A stretch of DNA of 64,000 bases from Peronospora farinosa (Eukaryota > Oomycota > Peronosporomycetes > Peronosporales > Peronosporaceae): contig CANTFK010000673.1 in assembly GCA_947646735.1 (NCBI GenBank), forward strand, positions 124,001 to 188,000, read 5' to 3'. Below, piece by piece: positions 22,080 to 31,917 of this stretch (position 1 is its first letter; each line of letters starts with the position of its first letter). Under the pieces are notes generated by a model. It did not search any database and had not been told where the DNA came from. It was given only the letters and a program-made list of their open reading frames with translations. Made by a program: the position numbers and the translations under genes.

Positions 22080-23071
22080 GGACGGATATTACTGGCCAAT
22101 CAGAAAGCAAAGATTAGGGCATCGATCCTGATCAGTTGGGGTAAACAGATGTACTCGCACCACCGATCACCTGTCCTGGTATAGCGATGCGTGAACTTTT
22201 AATGGAAAAAAGCAAAGAGAATGATTTGTCCAGTCACTGACGGTATCGAAGACGTACGTGGCGGGTTACAATCAACTACGGGAATGCATTTCGCATCTCT
22301 GATTATTATTATTACTAGCTACAAAGTATTAGCATCACGTTGCTGTAACATTATGGAGCTATTTGGATTGGATGTGCTGCGTGCGTGCGTGCGTGCTGGA
22401 CCTGCAAAAAAATGCCTTGTCCTTCTATCACTTTCATTACCTTACAGACTTCGACGTCTTTTTTAAACGGTCGCGGATTGTGGTAGAGGTGTCTGTCATG
22501 TAGCGATAGTATGAAAAAGAATGCAACTGATTGCTGCACATGGTCCCATGGTATTCGTATACCGTTAGCAGCTGCTTGCTAGTGTCACCGGACGTGGTTT
22601 GTTTGAACCGTTATCACTGACAACTCTACTCGACTAAACTCGGATATAGACAGTCCTTGCACTCAAGTCACTTGTTTTTGCCTCTCAACCTCATTCGATT
22701 CCAATAGACAGACTGATATAATAAACCATATGGGAACAAGATTCATTGGCACACACAACAGTCGAATATTATACCCCACTATTCGTACTTAAGAAGAAAA
22801 AGGCAACCGTCAAGCAACATTGTCTATGCTGAGAAACACGTCGTCTGAATGTTGATCACTGCTTCATCCCATCCTATTAGAGAGAGAGAGGTAGACGAGT
22901 CGATTGAACCTTTCAATAAGCATACGAATGACGGCCTGAAATAGCTTTATTTATAAATGCCTACCATATAGCCTCATCATTACTTTATCTTCTATACTCT
23001 ATACTCAATATATTTACAAAAGGGCGACGAGTAGCTCATTTGTTAAAAATCCTCGTACCAAGGAATCACTC
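22080..23071. other. Intergenic between divergent genes
   Basis: Almost 1 kb between two divergently transcribed genes, with no convincing ORF. Directly upstream of the glutathione peroxidase ATG, at 23034-23052, lies gctcatttgttaaaaatcc. This partly matches the oomycete initiator motif (GCTCATTY) and would give a 5' UTR of only about 30 bases. Confidence 0.5.
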
Positions 23072-23985
23072 ATGAAGAAACTACCAAGTGGTTCCGGATG
23101 TGCGACTACGAACACAGACGGCTCGAATACTAATGGCAATGGTACACAGGAAGCCGAAAGCTGTACGAATAGCGTCTTTCTTTCAGCATCAGCGAGTCAG
23201 CAGTATCATAATTTACCTGTAGCAGTAGCTGTGCCAATGACGGGGATCGCCTCGTCGTCTGCCTCGAGTCCTGACTCCATACGCGGCGCTGGCTCCGCGT
23301 CTCGTCGAAAAACAGCACACAATTTCTCATTTCGTTCACTGACGGGATCGACTTTTCTTCGTCTTGCTGATTATGCAGGCAAACCAATTCTCATTGTAAA
23401 CGTGGCGTCACATTGTAACTCGACCACGAAAGCGTACTTACAGCTGAATGAATTGGCCAAGCGCTTTCCGGATCTCGTGGTCATTGGTTGTCCTTGTAAC
23501 CAATTTGGTCATCAGGAGAATCTCAATGGAGAGGAAATCTACCAGAGTTTGAGATACGTTCGCCCCGGTAAAGGCTTTGAACCAGTTTTCAAGCTCACGG
23601 AGAAGGTGGAAGTCAATGGTGCCAATGCGCACGCACTGTTTAATTTTTTGAAAATTGCACTGCCATTTCCGTGTGATCGTACACTACTGGATGAAATGTC
23701 CACTCCCAGTGGCGTCTTTTCGCATCCAATGCGACTTATTTGGATGCCCGTCACGCGCGCAGACGTGAGCTGGAACTTTGAAAAGGTACGATTACGGTGT
23801 ATTTTAGTATCGATCTATCTGTTGCTGAATGAGTGTTTGTATATGATTGCTTCATACAGTTTCTCATTAGCCCCGATGGCACGCCATATAAACGCTACAG
23901 CCCCAAGTTGGATTTTACCGGCATGACCGAAGACATTAAGTTTCTGTGCAAACTGGATGCATCATCGACCGAGAAACAGATCTAA
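23072..23985 (+). CDS. Glutathione peroxidase (Cys type), two exons, 279 aa
   Basis: It reduces peroxides using glutathione or thioredoxin. Exons are 23072-23785 and 23860-23985; the 74-bp intron (gtacg...acag) is needed to join WNFEK to FLISPDG, a conserved junction of the family. Catalytic residues are visible: Cys115 in NVASHCNS (codon TGT, so not selenocysteine), Gln144 in CNQFGHQE, and Trp234-Asn235 in WNFEKFL. A usual enzyme has 160-200 residues. The first 85 or so residues here are an extra Ser/Thr/Asn-rich segment without a clear signal peptide. The residue after the catalytic Cys is Asn, where Gly is common. The rest of the fold is complete, so an active enzyme is likely. Confidence 0.9.
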
Positions 23986-24322
23986 TACAAAGAAAAAACA
24001 GCTGAAAACAGCAGGAAATGGCTTACAGAAGGAAAAACGACGATGGATCAATTGCATACAGTCGAACGGAAGATTTAGCTCTGCAATGTAGCGACCATTC
24101 TCTAATAAATACATGCATGTTCGTGAAAGTACCGTCAAGCTTTAAAATAGAGTTGAACGTTATTATACGATTGCTAGTAAAGCTACGTCCAATGATTGGT
24201 CAAAACCTATCATAATCATCTGTTTCATCCAATCACTATCGACCTTATATTTTACTGGTTGCCAGCAATTGTGACTTGGACTCCCGCAAGTCTCAATTGT
24301 AAAGTTGCTCGTCTACTTCACA
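23986..24322. other. Intergenic between glutathione peroxidase and MAK16
   Basis: These 337 bases between tandem genes are AT-rich. A 65-codon ORF at 24018-24215 lies in the likely 3' UTR and shows no family features. Confidence 0.55.
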
Positions 24323-25387
24323 ATGCAACACGATGAAGTAATTTGGGGTGTCATCTCCAAGCAATTTTGTTCCTTCAAGAGCAAGTACGTAATATAAAAA
24401 AAGAACCCAAATAACAGCCGTACTTTGTTCCATATTTACTATATAATCTGATATATATAGAGATTAACTAACACTTTTAATTACATTTGTTGCTTTAGAT
24501 TACCAGGTACTGGTAAGATGTTTTGTAGTAACTTGTACAATGTTACGGGTTTATGCAATAAAACTGCATGTCCATTGGCCAATAGTCGGTATGCGACTAT
24601 TCGGGAAGAAAATGGGGTTTGTTTTCTCTATATGAAGACAATTGAACGTGCACATACACCAAATCGACTCTGGGAACGTGTGAAACTCAGTAAAAATTAC
24701 ACGAAATCATTGGCTCAAATTGACGCGCACCTTGAATTTTGGCCTAAAAAACTTGTACACAAAAACAAACAAAGACTGACAAAAATTCATCAATATCTGA
24801 TGCGCATGCGAAAACTCCTTCTCAAGACCAAACCAAAACTTGTCGTGATTAACAAGAAAATTGATCGACGTGAAAAACGGCGCGAGAAAAAAGCCATGGT
24901 TGCGGCAAAACTTGATAATTCCATTGAAAAAGAATTATTGGAACGTCTTCAGAAAGGAACGTATGGTGATATTTATAATTTCCCGGAACGTGAATTTTCC
25001 AATGTGCTTGAAAGTAATGGAAAACGTCAGACAATTGAGGAAGAAAGTGACGATGAAATTGAGTATGAACTTGATGGAGAAGAAGAAGAAGAAGAAGAAG
25101 AAGAGGAGGAGGAAGACGAGGAGGTTGGACAAGTGGAGTACGTTGAAGATTTTGATGACGAGGAGAGTGATCTTGAGGATTTGGGAGATGATTTTGCTGT
25201 AAATGATGATGGAGAGAGCAATGCGTCCGATAGTGAAGAAGAAGTTTTGTCCAAGACTAAAAAACGGAAGACGATTACGAGTTTAAAGAAGGAAAACAAC
25301 AAGAAGAAGAAGAAAGTCAAGGGACCGTATGTTGAGATTGAGTACGAACAGGAGCAGGAGACGGCGGATGGAGAAGTTGATTGGTAA
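24323..25387 (+). CDS. MAK16: MAK16, 60S ribosome biogenesis protein, two exons
   Basis: MAK16 is a nucleolar factor needed for pre-60S assembly. Exon 1 is 24323-24384 ([20 protein letters not shown]) and exon 2 is 24499-25387, joined across a 114-bp GT-AG intron. The product has 316 residues; about 300 is usual. The conserved N-terminal block is intact: [52 protein letters not shown] and [18 protein letters not shown] pure Glu run (about residues 215-230) and a Lys-rich tail (KKKKK near the end), typical of nucleolar proteins, follow. The Glu run is encoded by a GAA/GAG microsatellite (about 25078-25115) and may vary in length between strains. The next gene, a kinesin, is convergent and ends only about 195 bases away. 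Confidence 0.96.
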
Positions 25388-25582
25388 ATACCCACCAAGA
25401 ACATGACTTTTTGGATCGGCTGAGGCGGTGTTTGCTAGACTTGAACAAGCTGAGAGGAATCGAAATAGAATTTTGTGCATATGAACTTGTTATCGAGGTG
25501 TGCAGTGCTAATGGGACTTCACTATGTACTTTGAAGAAAATCATTAACTACATACAAGTCAACACATTGGATATCGTCTGCT

Positions 25583-28500
25583 TTACTGCTGTGAGCACTC
25601 GGGTTGTTCTCCTTCTTTTGGTTCATCCTGGCTGGATGCAGCAGTCGCGTCCATTTCGGTTGTTGAGAGCAAGAAACCGCCTGCTTTGGTAACACGTGCT
25701 TCCTGCGGTCGAGCTGACGTTTCAGTCGTAGCGGCACAGTCAACTACATCCACCTTGGATTCTTTGTTGAATCTGAATCTGTCTTCACCAAGTACTTCTA
25801 CTGCCGCGGCGGCAGAAACGTCGTAGGTGCCCGTGTCTCCCATCCCTTCATCCTTCTTAGGTAGCGAGGTCAACGCCAACTGCTTCTTTAGCTCCCTGTT
25901 TTCCACATGGAGCTCAAGGTTTTCCTTCTCAAAGTACGACACATTTTCGCTCTTCTCCTCTTGGAGCTTCGCCATTGCATCCTCGACTGACGCCAACTGC
26001 GACTCTAGGTTTTCGACAAGCTCCATCTTTTCCTTCACTAACGTTTGCATTTCCTGGATCTCGTGCTCAGCTTTCTCGCGCTCATCGTTTAGCGCCACTC
26101 GCATCGTCGCCTTGTCATCTCGTGCTTGGCGAATGGCTTTGCGAAGCTCTCCAACTTGCTCCTTTAACAACTTCAGTTCCTCTTCCTTACGTTTCACTAT
26201 CAAGTGTTCATTTTCCAGCTGGTCTCCTCGGCTTCGTGACAAAGCCTGAGCCAAGTCTTTTTGCAGGTCCTGCACCTTGACCTGCAAGTCGGATCGGGCT
26301 TTTTTCAGCTTGCGGAACAGCTCCAGCGTCTCTGTCGTCATTTTGACCTTATCCAGTTTATCGATACGTGCTTTCTGTCTCTCGACAAGCTTTTCCATGC
26401 TTTCCTTTGCAAGCTGGGCTTCCACTTGCTTATTGTGGTTGTTTACAGCCTCCATCTGTGCAGACTTGAGCGATTCCGCAAGGCTCTTCAACTCATGACG
26501 GTTTCGAGTCACTTCGTTCTCGGTCACCTCCAACTGAGCTTCTATCTCCTTCAGCTTACCTTGGTAATTAGCTTGTTGCGCCTGTGCAGCGGCAACTTTC
26601 TGTTGTAGCTCATTAGTTTCGTTTCGAAGCTGCTCCTCAATCTCTATACGCTGAGTCTCAACGGCAGCACACTTCTCCTTCAACAGTTGACGCTCAATGT
26701 CAAGCTCATTGTATTCCGCTTGCAGCATTTCTTGTCGGCTATTAATCTGCTTTTGCCACTTCTCCTGCTCTTTGATTCGGACTTTCCAGTCCTCCTCTTT
26801 TGCTTCGGCACCGCGCTTGAGTTTACCGATTTCAGCATCCTTCTTCTCGATAACAGAACAAAGTCGGTGAATCTCATCCTCTGCGTTCTTCTGGTGCCCT
26901 TTGAGCTCTGCTTGTGCTTCTTGAAACTGTTCACGAATGCTGTCCAACTGACGCATCAATTCTTGTTGCTTCCCTTCCCACGTAGCTTCTGCTGCTTCGA
27001 GTTTTCGTCGCACCACTTCCTTTTGCTCCAATAGTTCTGTGCAGGATCCTTGTGCCTTCAGCAGTTCTTCGGCTTGCACCTCCAAAGCGTGCTGCGACGC
27101 TCCAATGCTAGTTTTAAGAGTCAACACTTCATCACGACGTTGTGTCAGCTCCGTCGTCAAACGAGCAAGCTCCGTCTTTGCCAACGCTTCTTTCTTCTTC
27201 CATTCGTCATCCTGTTTGAGCAGCTCTTGTCGTGCTTCTGATAAATGGTTCTCCAGCGCTGTTGCCTTGGATTGAAGCTCGGCTTGTTTCGCCCTTGCCT
27301 CTATGAGTTCTGATTCTACGTCATTCTGTAGCGGTGCATGTGCCATATCCACACCAGTCGAAGACATCTTTAGCTGAAGCTCCAACGCCGATATCCTATC
27401 TTGAAGCGCCATTTCTTTCCCTTCGGCTGCAACAAGACGTTGCTTACTCTGAAGACGCATCTCCTGTTTCTCCTCCTCCGACATCGTCAGGGCATTCCTC
27501 AAGGTCGCATACTCTTTGTCTTTTTGCTGTTGAGTAGAAGCAGCCGAATCGAGGTCCGATTCCAGTATCCTGATTTTCTCCGAAAGATCAGCAATCGTGT
27601 CAGAGTTATCTTTTGCCTCCTTGCGTAAGACAGACAACGTTTCTTCGTATGACTGCACGTCAAGTTGAAGCTTTTCACGCTGTTTGGATTCATACTCAAG
27701 ACGCTGCTGTAGATGCTCCGGCTCAGTGGCACTGCTTTCGTTTTCAGACTTGAGTCCTGTGTTACCGTGTTGAATTTGCTCCACAATCGCGGCGTGGTCT
27801 GCTTGCAAAGTTGTCCAAGCGGTCTGAAGATTTTTCATGTTTTGTTCAAGCTCTGCCTTGCTAGCTTCCAAAGTCGCTTTAGTTGATTGAGTGTCTTCCA
27901 GCTGTGCCTGCAAAGTTGTGATCGTCGCCGAGGTAGACAAGACCACTTGCTGCGCTTCACGGAGCTTGTATTCCTGTTCGTCGGCGGCGATCGCACACTT
28001 CATTTTCTCTTCGGATACTTGCATCAATTGGGCCTCCAAGGCCCGAAGCTCCTCCATGCAGTCGTTGCGCTCATGCGACACATGCTCCAGCTCTTCTGTA
28101 ACCCTCTCGAAGTCTTCCTTCAGTGCGTTATAACGCTGCTCAGAGCAATCCAGTAAGTCGGTATTCGGATCATCAGGTGAAGACACCTTTACTATTTGCT
28201 CTTGTTGTTCCACAAAATCGGTCAAGAGAGAATTGCCTGCCTGCTGTATGTTGTCAAGAACAAGTTTCAGTTGGTCTAATGCAATCATAAGCTCATTTGG
28301 CTCAGAAGAATGCTCTGTCGAGCGTAAAGTTGTCTTCGCATCTGCAAGCTCTGACTCGACAGCAGCAAGCTTTTCGATCATTTGCTTCACTGCTGAGCGT
28401 AGTTTTTGAGTTTTATTCGCCGCCAAGGAACATTCATTAGCGTTATCGATGCATTCGATTGCCGGCTTTGCGGGATCTGTTTCATCTGTAGCAGTGTTTT

Positions 28501-31051
28501 CTGCGGCACCAACCTCCAGGATTCTAGTAAGAAGCTGTTCTTTTTCAGTCGCAAGTTCCTGGATGCTCTGTTGTAGTGATTTAACTTCATCACTGTGCTT
28601 TGTCTGCATCTGTGAAATCGTCACGAGCTTCGCATCTAGCTGTGCCTGCAGGACCTTTGCAATATGCTCCTTCTCCATTAACGTTTCACTCATTTCAAAA
28701 CATTGGCGCTGCGAGACCTCAAACTCCATCGTCATTCTCTCTGTCTCTGCTTGCAGCTCTTCCTTCTCTAAAGCCGTTCGCTCGTGATCGGACTGCAGCA
28801 AGGCAAGCTCCTGCATGATGTTTTGTAGTTCTTGTGCAAGTTTGTCCACAACAGCATTCTTCGTTTCGTCTGTGCTAGGCGCTTCCTCTTGTAACTTCTT
28901 CTCGTGTTCTGGTGATGAAGCTTTGTTTCCTATATTGGGCAGCGGAAGCCTCGACTGAAGCGTCTCGACAGTGGCTATAAGCTCGTCTTTTTCGCGGCTG
29001 TATCGTTGTTGCAGCGTAGTGGAATCGAGTTTCAATGTTTCCAGCTGACAGCGAAGAGCGTTCAATTCTTCTGCTGCCATTTGCTGAGAGTTAGCTTTTT
29101 CCGTCTCCAAGTCGTGACAGCGCTTTTTTTCCTTTGCCAAGGACTCTTGTGTGGAAACCAATTCGGCCATCACTTCTTCAGCGAAACTATCGGCTTTCGA
29201 GGCAATTTTGGAGCAATCGCGTTCAGCACTCCCTTCGTTCAGCTGTAGACGCAGATCTTTCACCGTCTGCTCCAGTACTATTTTTTCATCGATAGCACTC
29301 TTCGCCTGCAGGTTAGTAACCATCAACCTTTTTATTTCCGCTAGCACATCGGCATGCTCAAAGTCACTACCAAGCGACGTCCTTTTCTCGTTCACGATTG
29401 CTTCCACTGCAGCGATGGGATCCTCGCACTTTTCATCATTGTAGCTTCGAAAGACTGCTGAAAATATATCAATTACATTCTTGCTGCTATCATCCACGTC
29501 AGTTGGTTTCAGCTTAACTTTGTCGGTTGTTGAAGCGAATGCAGGGTTCTCTTCCTTCGCTATATTGTCATCGACATCTTCGTAAACACGAAAAAGAGTC
29601 TGAGGATCCGAATTTTCTTTTGTTGAAGAATGGCGCTTTCGTGGATAGCAATTGGGTGACGATGCACGTAATGGCTTGATATCAGCAGGAAAATCGCCCG
29701 GTCCCCACGTTTCCCTCATGCATTTCGGCCGCTTGCGTTTCTTACTCACAGTATTAGCTTTTGTTACTGAAGAGCTGGAGAGAATAAGTCCCATAAGTCG
29801 TGCCATCTCCGTCTTGTTATGATTCTTTTCACTGATCAGTGCCTCGTTCTCAGCTTTTAGAGCGTTCAAAGCTTCAGAGTTGACGAGCTTTTTTAGCTCA
29901 TGCACCTCACGCTTGAGACGCCGCAGTTGAGTCTGATCATCTAGTACCTCATTTACCATTGCTGATGTCTGAATATCTTTGGCACGGGCTGCAAACTGCA
30001 ACGTGCTTTTCGTTTCCTCAATGTACTTGTCACTTGGGGTTACACAGCAAATAATAAGTGTTCGTGTATTACCACCGAGTGAATTTTGAAGCAAACGGGT
30101 GAGTTTGCTGTCTCGAAATGGTGCATTCTGTCCACCTCCTCCTGAACTAGCCAGCGAATTGATCACACGTGCCAGTGTCAAGAGTGATTTGTTTATATTC
30201 CCAGCTTCTCGTTGTCGAATTCCTTCTGCTCCCGTATGTCTTAAACTCTCCGAACCTGCAAGATCCACGAGATTCAAGCTTGCAACTAGTACAGCACCAT
30301 TCACATCTTCCTCCGAGAGTCTTCGTGTGGAATCTGCCTTTTCTTTACTCTCAATCACAATTCGAAACACACTGTGCGAGCGTGAACTTTTTGTGTTCAT
30401 AGCTGTATGCCCGACTGTTCTGTTTCGATTGCCTGTTTGTAATAACGTAACAATATCTTCAGCATTTGTAATAATTTCTTCCTTGCAGTCCACATACACC
30501 CCTTTTCTGGGATCTTCACGAAGTTTGAGGGTGGTGGTGGGGGATAAAAGATCCTTGACAACTTCATTATAAATCTCTAAAAAGGAAACGCGAAGCAGAA
30601 AATCTCGATCTTTACATGTCTCAATATACTGGAAAATATCTTCAATGGCCAACTGTAACAGTCCAGACCGACTTGTAGCTTCTTCCATTTCAAAAGGCAT
30701 TCCACCATCTCCTTGCATTGTAAATGTTTTCCCTGAACTCGTCTGGCCGTAGGCAAAGATTGTCCCATTGATTCCATTTAATGTGGACCGTACGATTCGA
30801 CGACCAACACGGTCGTACATAGAATAGGCATTACTTGTAGTATCAAATATTTCATCGTATTGGAAAACGTTTCCTTTGGTAGAGAGAGGCGCGCCTGTGA
30901 CTGGGTCTGTTATTGACACCATTTTAAGCGACGGGACACAGCACAAGGCGTGAATGTCATTCGATCGTATCTCTCGCTCATTCATTGGTCGTATACGAAT
31001 ACATACGGCAATATTCTCTGCCTCAGCGGGTGCAGAAGTTTCTTCGGCCAT
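25583..31051 (-). CDS. Kinesin-7/CENP-E-like motor protein, 1822 aa, intronless
   Basis: This is an N-terminal kinesin motor followed by about 1400 residues of near-continuous coiled coil. Motor motifs in order: IRIRPMNERE, P-loop GQTSSGKT (about residue 100), switch I with SSRSHS, switch II DLAGSE, then NKSLLTLARVI and FRDSKLTRLLQNSLGG. The family assignment to kinesin-7 (CENP-E) rests on the overall motor sequence and the very long stalk, and is inference. Such motors link kinetochores to microtubules in mitosis. I place the start at the ATG at 31051 (MAEETSAPA), because the six codons before it begin only with TTG. A Lys/Arg cluster follows the neck (KKRKRPK, about residue 420), and the end is acidic and Ser/Glu-rich. 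A single 5.5-kb exon is long but not unusual for this genome. Confidence 0.93.
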   Translation of the reverse strand: MAEETSAPAEAENIAVCIRIRPMNEREIRSNDIHALCCVPSLKMVSITDPVTGAPLSTKGNVFQYDEIFDTTSNAYSMYDRVGRRIVRSTLNGINGTIFAYGQTSSGKTFTMQGDGGMPFEMEEATSRSGLLQLAIEDIFQYIETCKDRDFLLRVSFLEIYNEVVKDLLSPTTTLKLREDPRKGVYVDCKEEIITNAEDIVTLLQTGNRNRTVGHTAMNTKSSRSHSVFRIVIESKEKADSTRRLSEEDVNGAVLVASLNLVDLAGSESLRHTGAEGIRQREAGNINKSLLTLARVINSLASSGGGGQNAPFRDSKLTRLLQNSLGGNTRTLIICCVTPSDKYIEETKSTLQFAARAKDIQTSAMVNEVLDDQTQLRRLKREVHELKKLVNSEALNALKAENEALISEKNHNKTEMARLMGLILSSSSVTKANTVSKKRKRPKCMRETWGPGDFPADIKPLRASSPNCYPRKRHSSTKENSDPQTLFRVYEDVDDNIAKEENPAFASTTDKVKLKPTDVDDSSKNVIDIFSAVFRSYNDEKCEDPIAAVEAIVNEKRTSLGSDFEHADVLAEIKRLMVTNLQAKSAIDEKIVLEQTVKDLRLQLNEGSAERDCSKIASKADSFAEEVMAELVSTQESLAKEKKRCHDLETEKANSQQMAAEELNALRCQLETLKLDSTTLQQRYSREKDELIATVETLQSRLPLPNIGNKASSPEHEKKLQEEAPSTDETKNAVVDKLAQELQNIMQELALLQSDHERTALEKEELQAETERMTMEFEVSQRQCFEMSETLMEKEHIAKVLQAQLDAKLVTISQMQTKHSDEVKSLQQSIQELATEKEQLLTRILEVGAAENTATDETDPAKPAIECIDNANECSLAANKTQKLRSAVKQMIEKLAAVESELADAKTTLRSTEHSSEPNELMIALDQLKLVLDNIQQAGNSLLTDFVEQQEQIVKVSSPDDPNTDLLDCSEQRYNALKEDFERVTEELEHVSHERNDCMEELRALEAQLMQVSEEKMKCAIAADEQEYKLREAQQVVLSTSATITTLQAQLEDTQSTKATLEASKAELEQNMKNLQTAWTTLQADHAAIVEQIQHGNTGLKSENESSATEPEHLQQRLEYESKQREKLQLDVQSYEETLSVLRKEAKDNSDTIADLSEKIRILESDLDSAASTQQQKDKEYATLRNALTMSEEEKQEMRLQSKQRLVAAEGKEMALQDRISALELQLKMSSTGVDMAHAPLQNDVESELIEARAKQAELQSKATALENHLSEARQELLKQDDEWKKKEALAKTELARLTTELTQRRDEVLTLKTSIGASQHALEVQAEELLKAQGSCTELLEQKEVVRRKLEAAEATWEGKQQELMRQLDSIREQFQEAQAELKGHQKNAEDEIHRLCSVIEKKDAEIGKLKRGAEAKEEDWKVRIKEQEKWQKQINSRQEMLQAEYNELDIERQLLKEKCAAVETQRIEIEEQLRNETNELQQKVAAAQAQQANYQGKLKEIEAQLEVTENEVTRNRHELKSLAESLKSAQMEAVNNHNKQVEAQLAKESMEKLVERQKARIDKLDKVKMTTETLELFRKLKKARSDLQVKVQDLQKDLAQALSRSRGDQLENEHLIVKRKEEELKLLKEQVGELRKAIRQARDDKATMRVALNDEREKAEHEIQEMQTLVKEKMELVENLESQLASVEDAMAKLQEEKSENVSYFEKENLELHVENRELKKQLALTSLPKKDEGMGDTGTYDVSAAAAVEVLGEDRFRFNKESKVDVVDCAATTETSARPQEARVTKAGGFLLSTTEMDATAASSQDEPKEGEQPECSQQ

Positions 31052-31102
31052 GCTGTTAGAGTTTGACAATCACTCTTTGACGTTTTGGCGGGACTTTTTT
31101 TA

Positions 31103-31109
31103 AAAGTGA
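31103..31109 (-). promoter_or_regulatory. Initiator-like motif upstream of the kinesin gene
   Basis: The minus strand reads CTCACTTT about 52-58 bases before the ATG, matching the oomycete initiator core TCAYTYY. The flanking FPR element (CAWTTTNYY) is not seen next to it, so support is partial. Confidence 0.4.
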
Positions 31110-31140
31110 GCGCCAGAAATGGGATAAAATGAAATGGATA

Positions 31141-31291
31141 CAGCCTCTACTCTAGCATATTGCTTTCTTACTTTGGAATCGTATACATGCTGATGGCTAC
31201 AGCCTCTGTTCTGGCATATTGCTTATTGTTTGTTTTAATGGTATACGCTGTATACATATTGATAATTTGCAGCCTCTACTCTGGCATATTG
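31141..31291 (+). repeat. Three spaced copies of a 22-bp repeat
   Basis: The unit cagcctctactctggcatat(tg) occurs at 31141-31162, 31200-31221 and 31270-31291, with one to three changes between copies and starts 59 and 70 bases apart. Three GTATAC palindromes (31181, 31241, 31250) lie between the units. The stretch is directly upstream of the kinesin gene. Confidence 0.75.
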
Positions 31292-31917
31292 TTTTCTACT
31301 TTTTATCGCTTAAGATTAAGCGCTTATTATATAGGTTATTTAAAATTATATGAAGCGAATCCTCGTCAATTTCTTCACAGGCCCACACTGTATCGCAATG
31401 AGGACAGATAAGGAACACCATGGAACATCACCAGATCCTACGTTACGAGTTTGTCAGAATACCCACCCTTTATTTCCTTTGTGTCCAAGATAGTTTGTGG
31501 CTCCGTCTCTTATTGAGCCTGACGCTTCTCCTCCCGCCACTTTGCCATTATGTCGTCATCTGGCACTGCTGATGTACCCCACGATCCGTAAACTCGGCCC
31601 CTTTCAGAATGAGGAGTGACGTTTATTGATTAAAGTCACGCTTCCAGCACTCCAGACGTATACAGCAATAGCTGATATGCAAATTTGAGCTGCGTGTCGT
31701 CACGCTTCGTCAACCTCTCGGAAACGATTGTGTCTAGCATCCGTCATCATCAAGATGCCTTAAACCAGCAACTATTGTGCAAATTCTTGTCTTGCACTTC
31801 GAGCGTACACTGTCTGATCCGTAAGTGCATCCTACTACTGACAAAAGAATTGAGACATCCCATTGCAATCATTTGTTGCAGTTCCATTGACGTTCCTATT
31901 GATTTCCACAATAGTGG
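31292..31917. other. No recognisable gene
   Basis: Short ORFs only. The part from about 31690 may be the degraded 5' side of the LINE fragment that follows, but I cannot align it with a reverse transcriptase core. Confidence 0.45.

Noticed and set aside
24018..24215. 65-codon ORF after the glutathione peroxidase
   Set aside because: Short, no domain, and lies where the 3' UTR is expected.
25827..30572. Long plus-strand ORFs of 80-157 codons inside the kinesin gene
   Set aside because: They are complements of coiled-coil codons; the minus strand reads one continuous motor protein.
31160..31411. Small membrane protein ORF of 83 codons
   Set aside because: It is built from the 22-bp repeat and AT-rich DNA; the hydrophobic look follows from composition.
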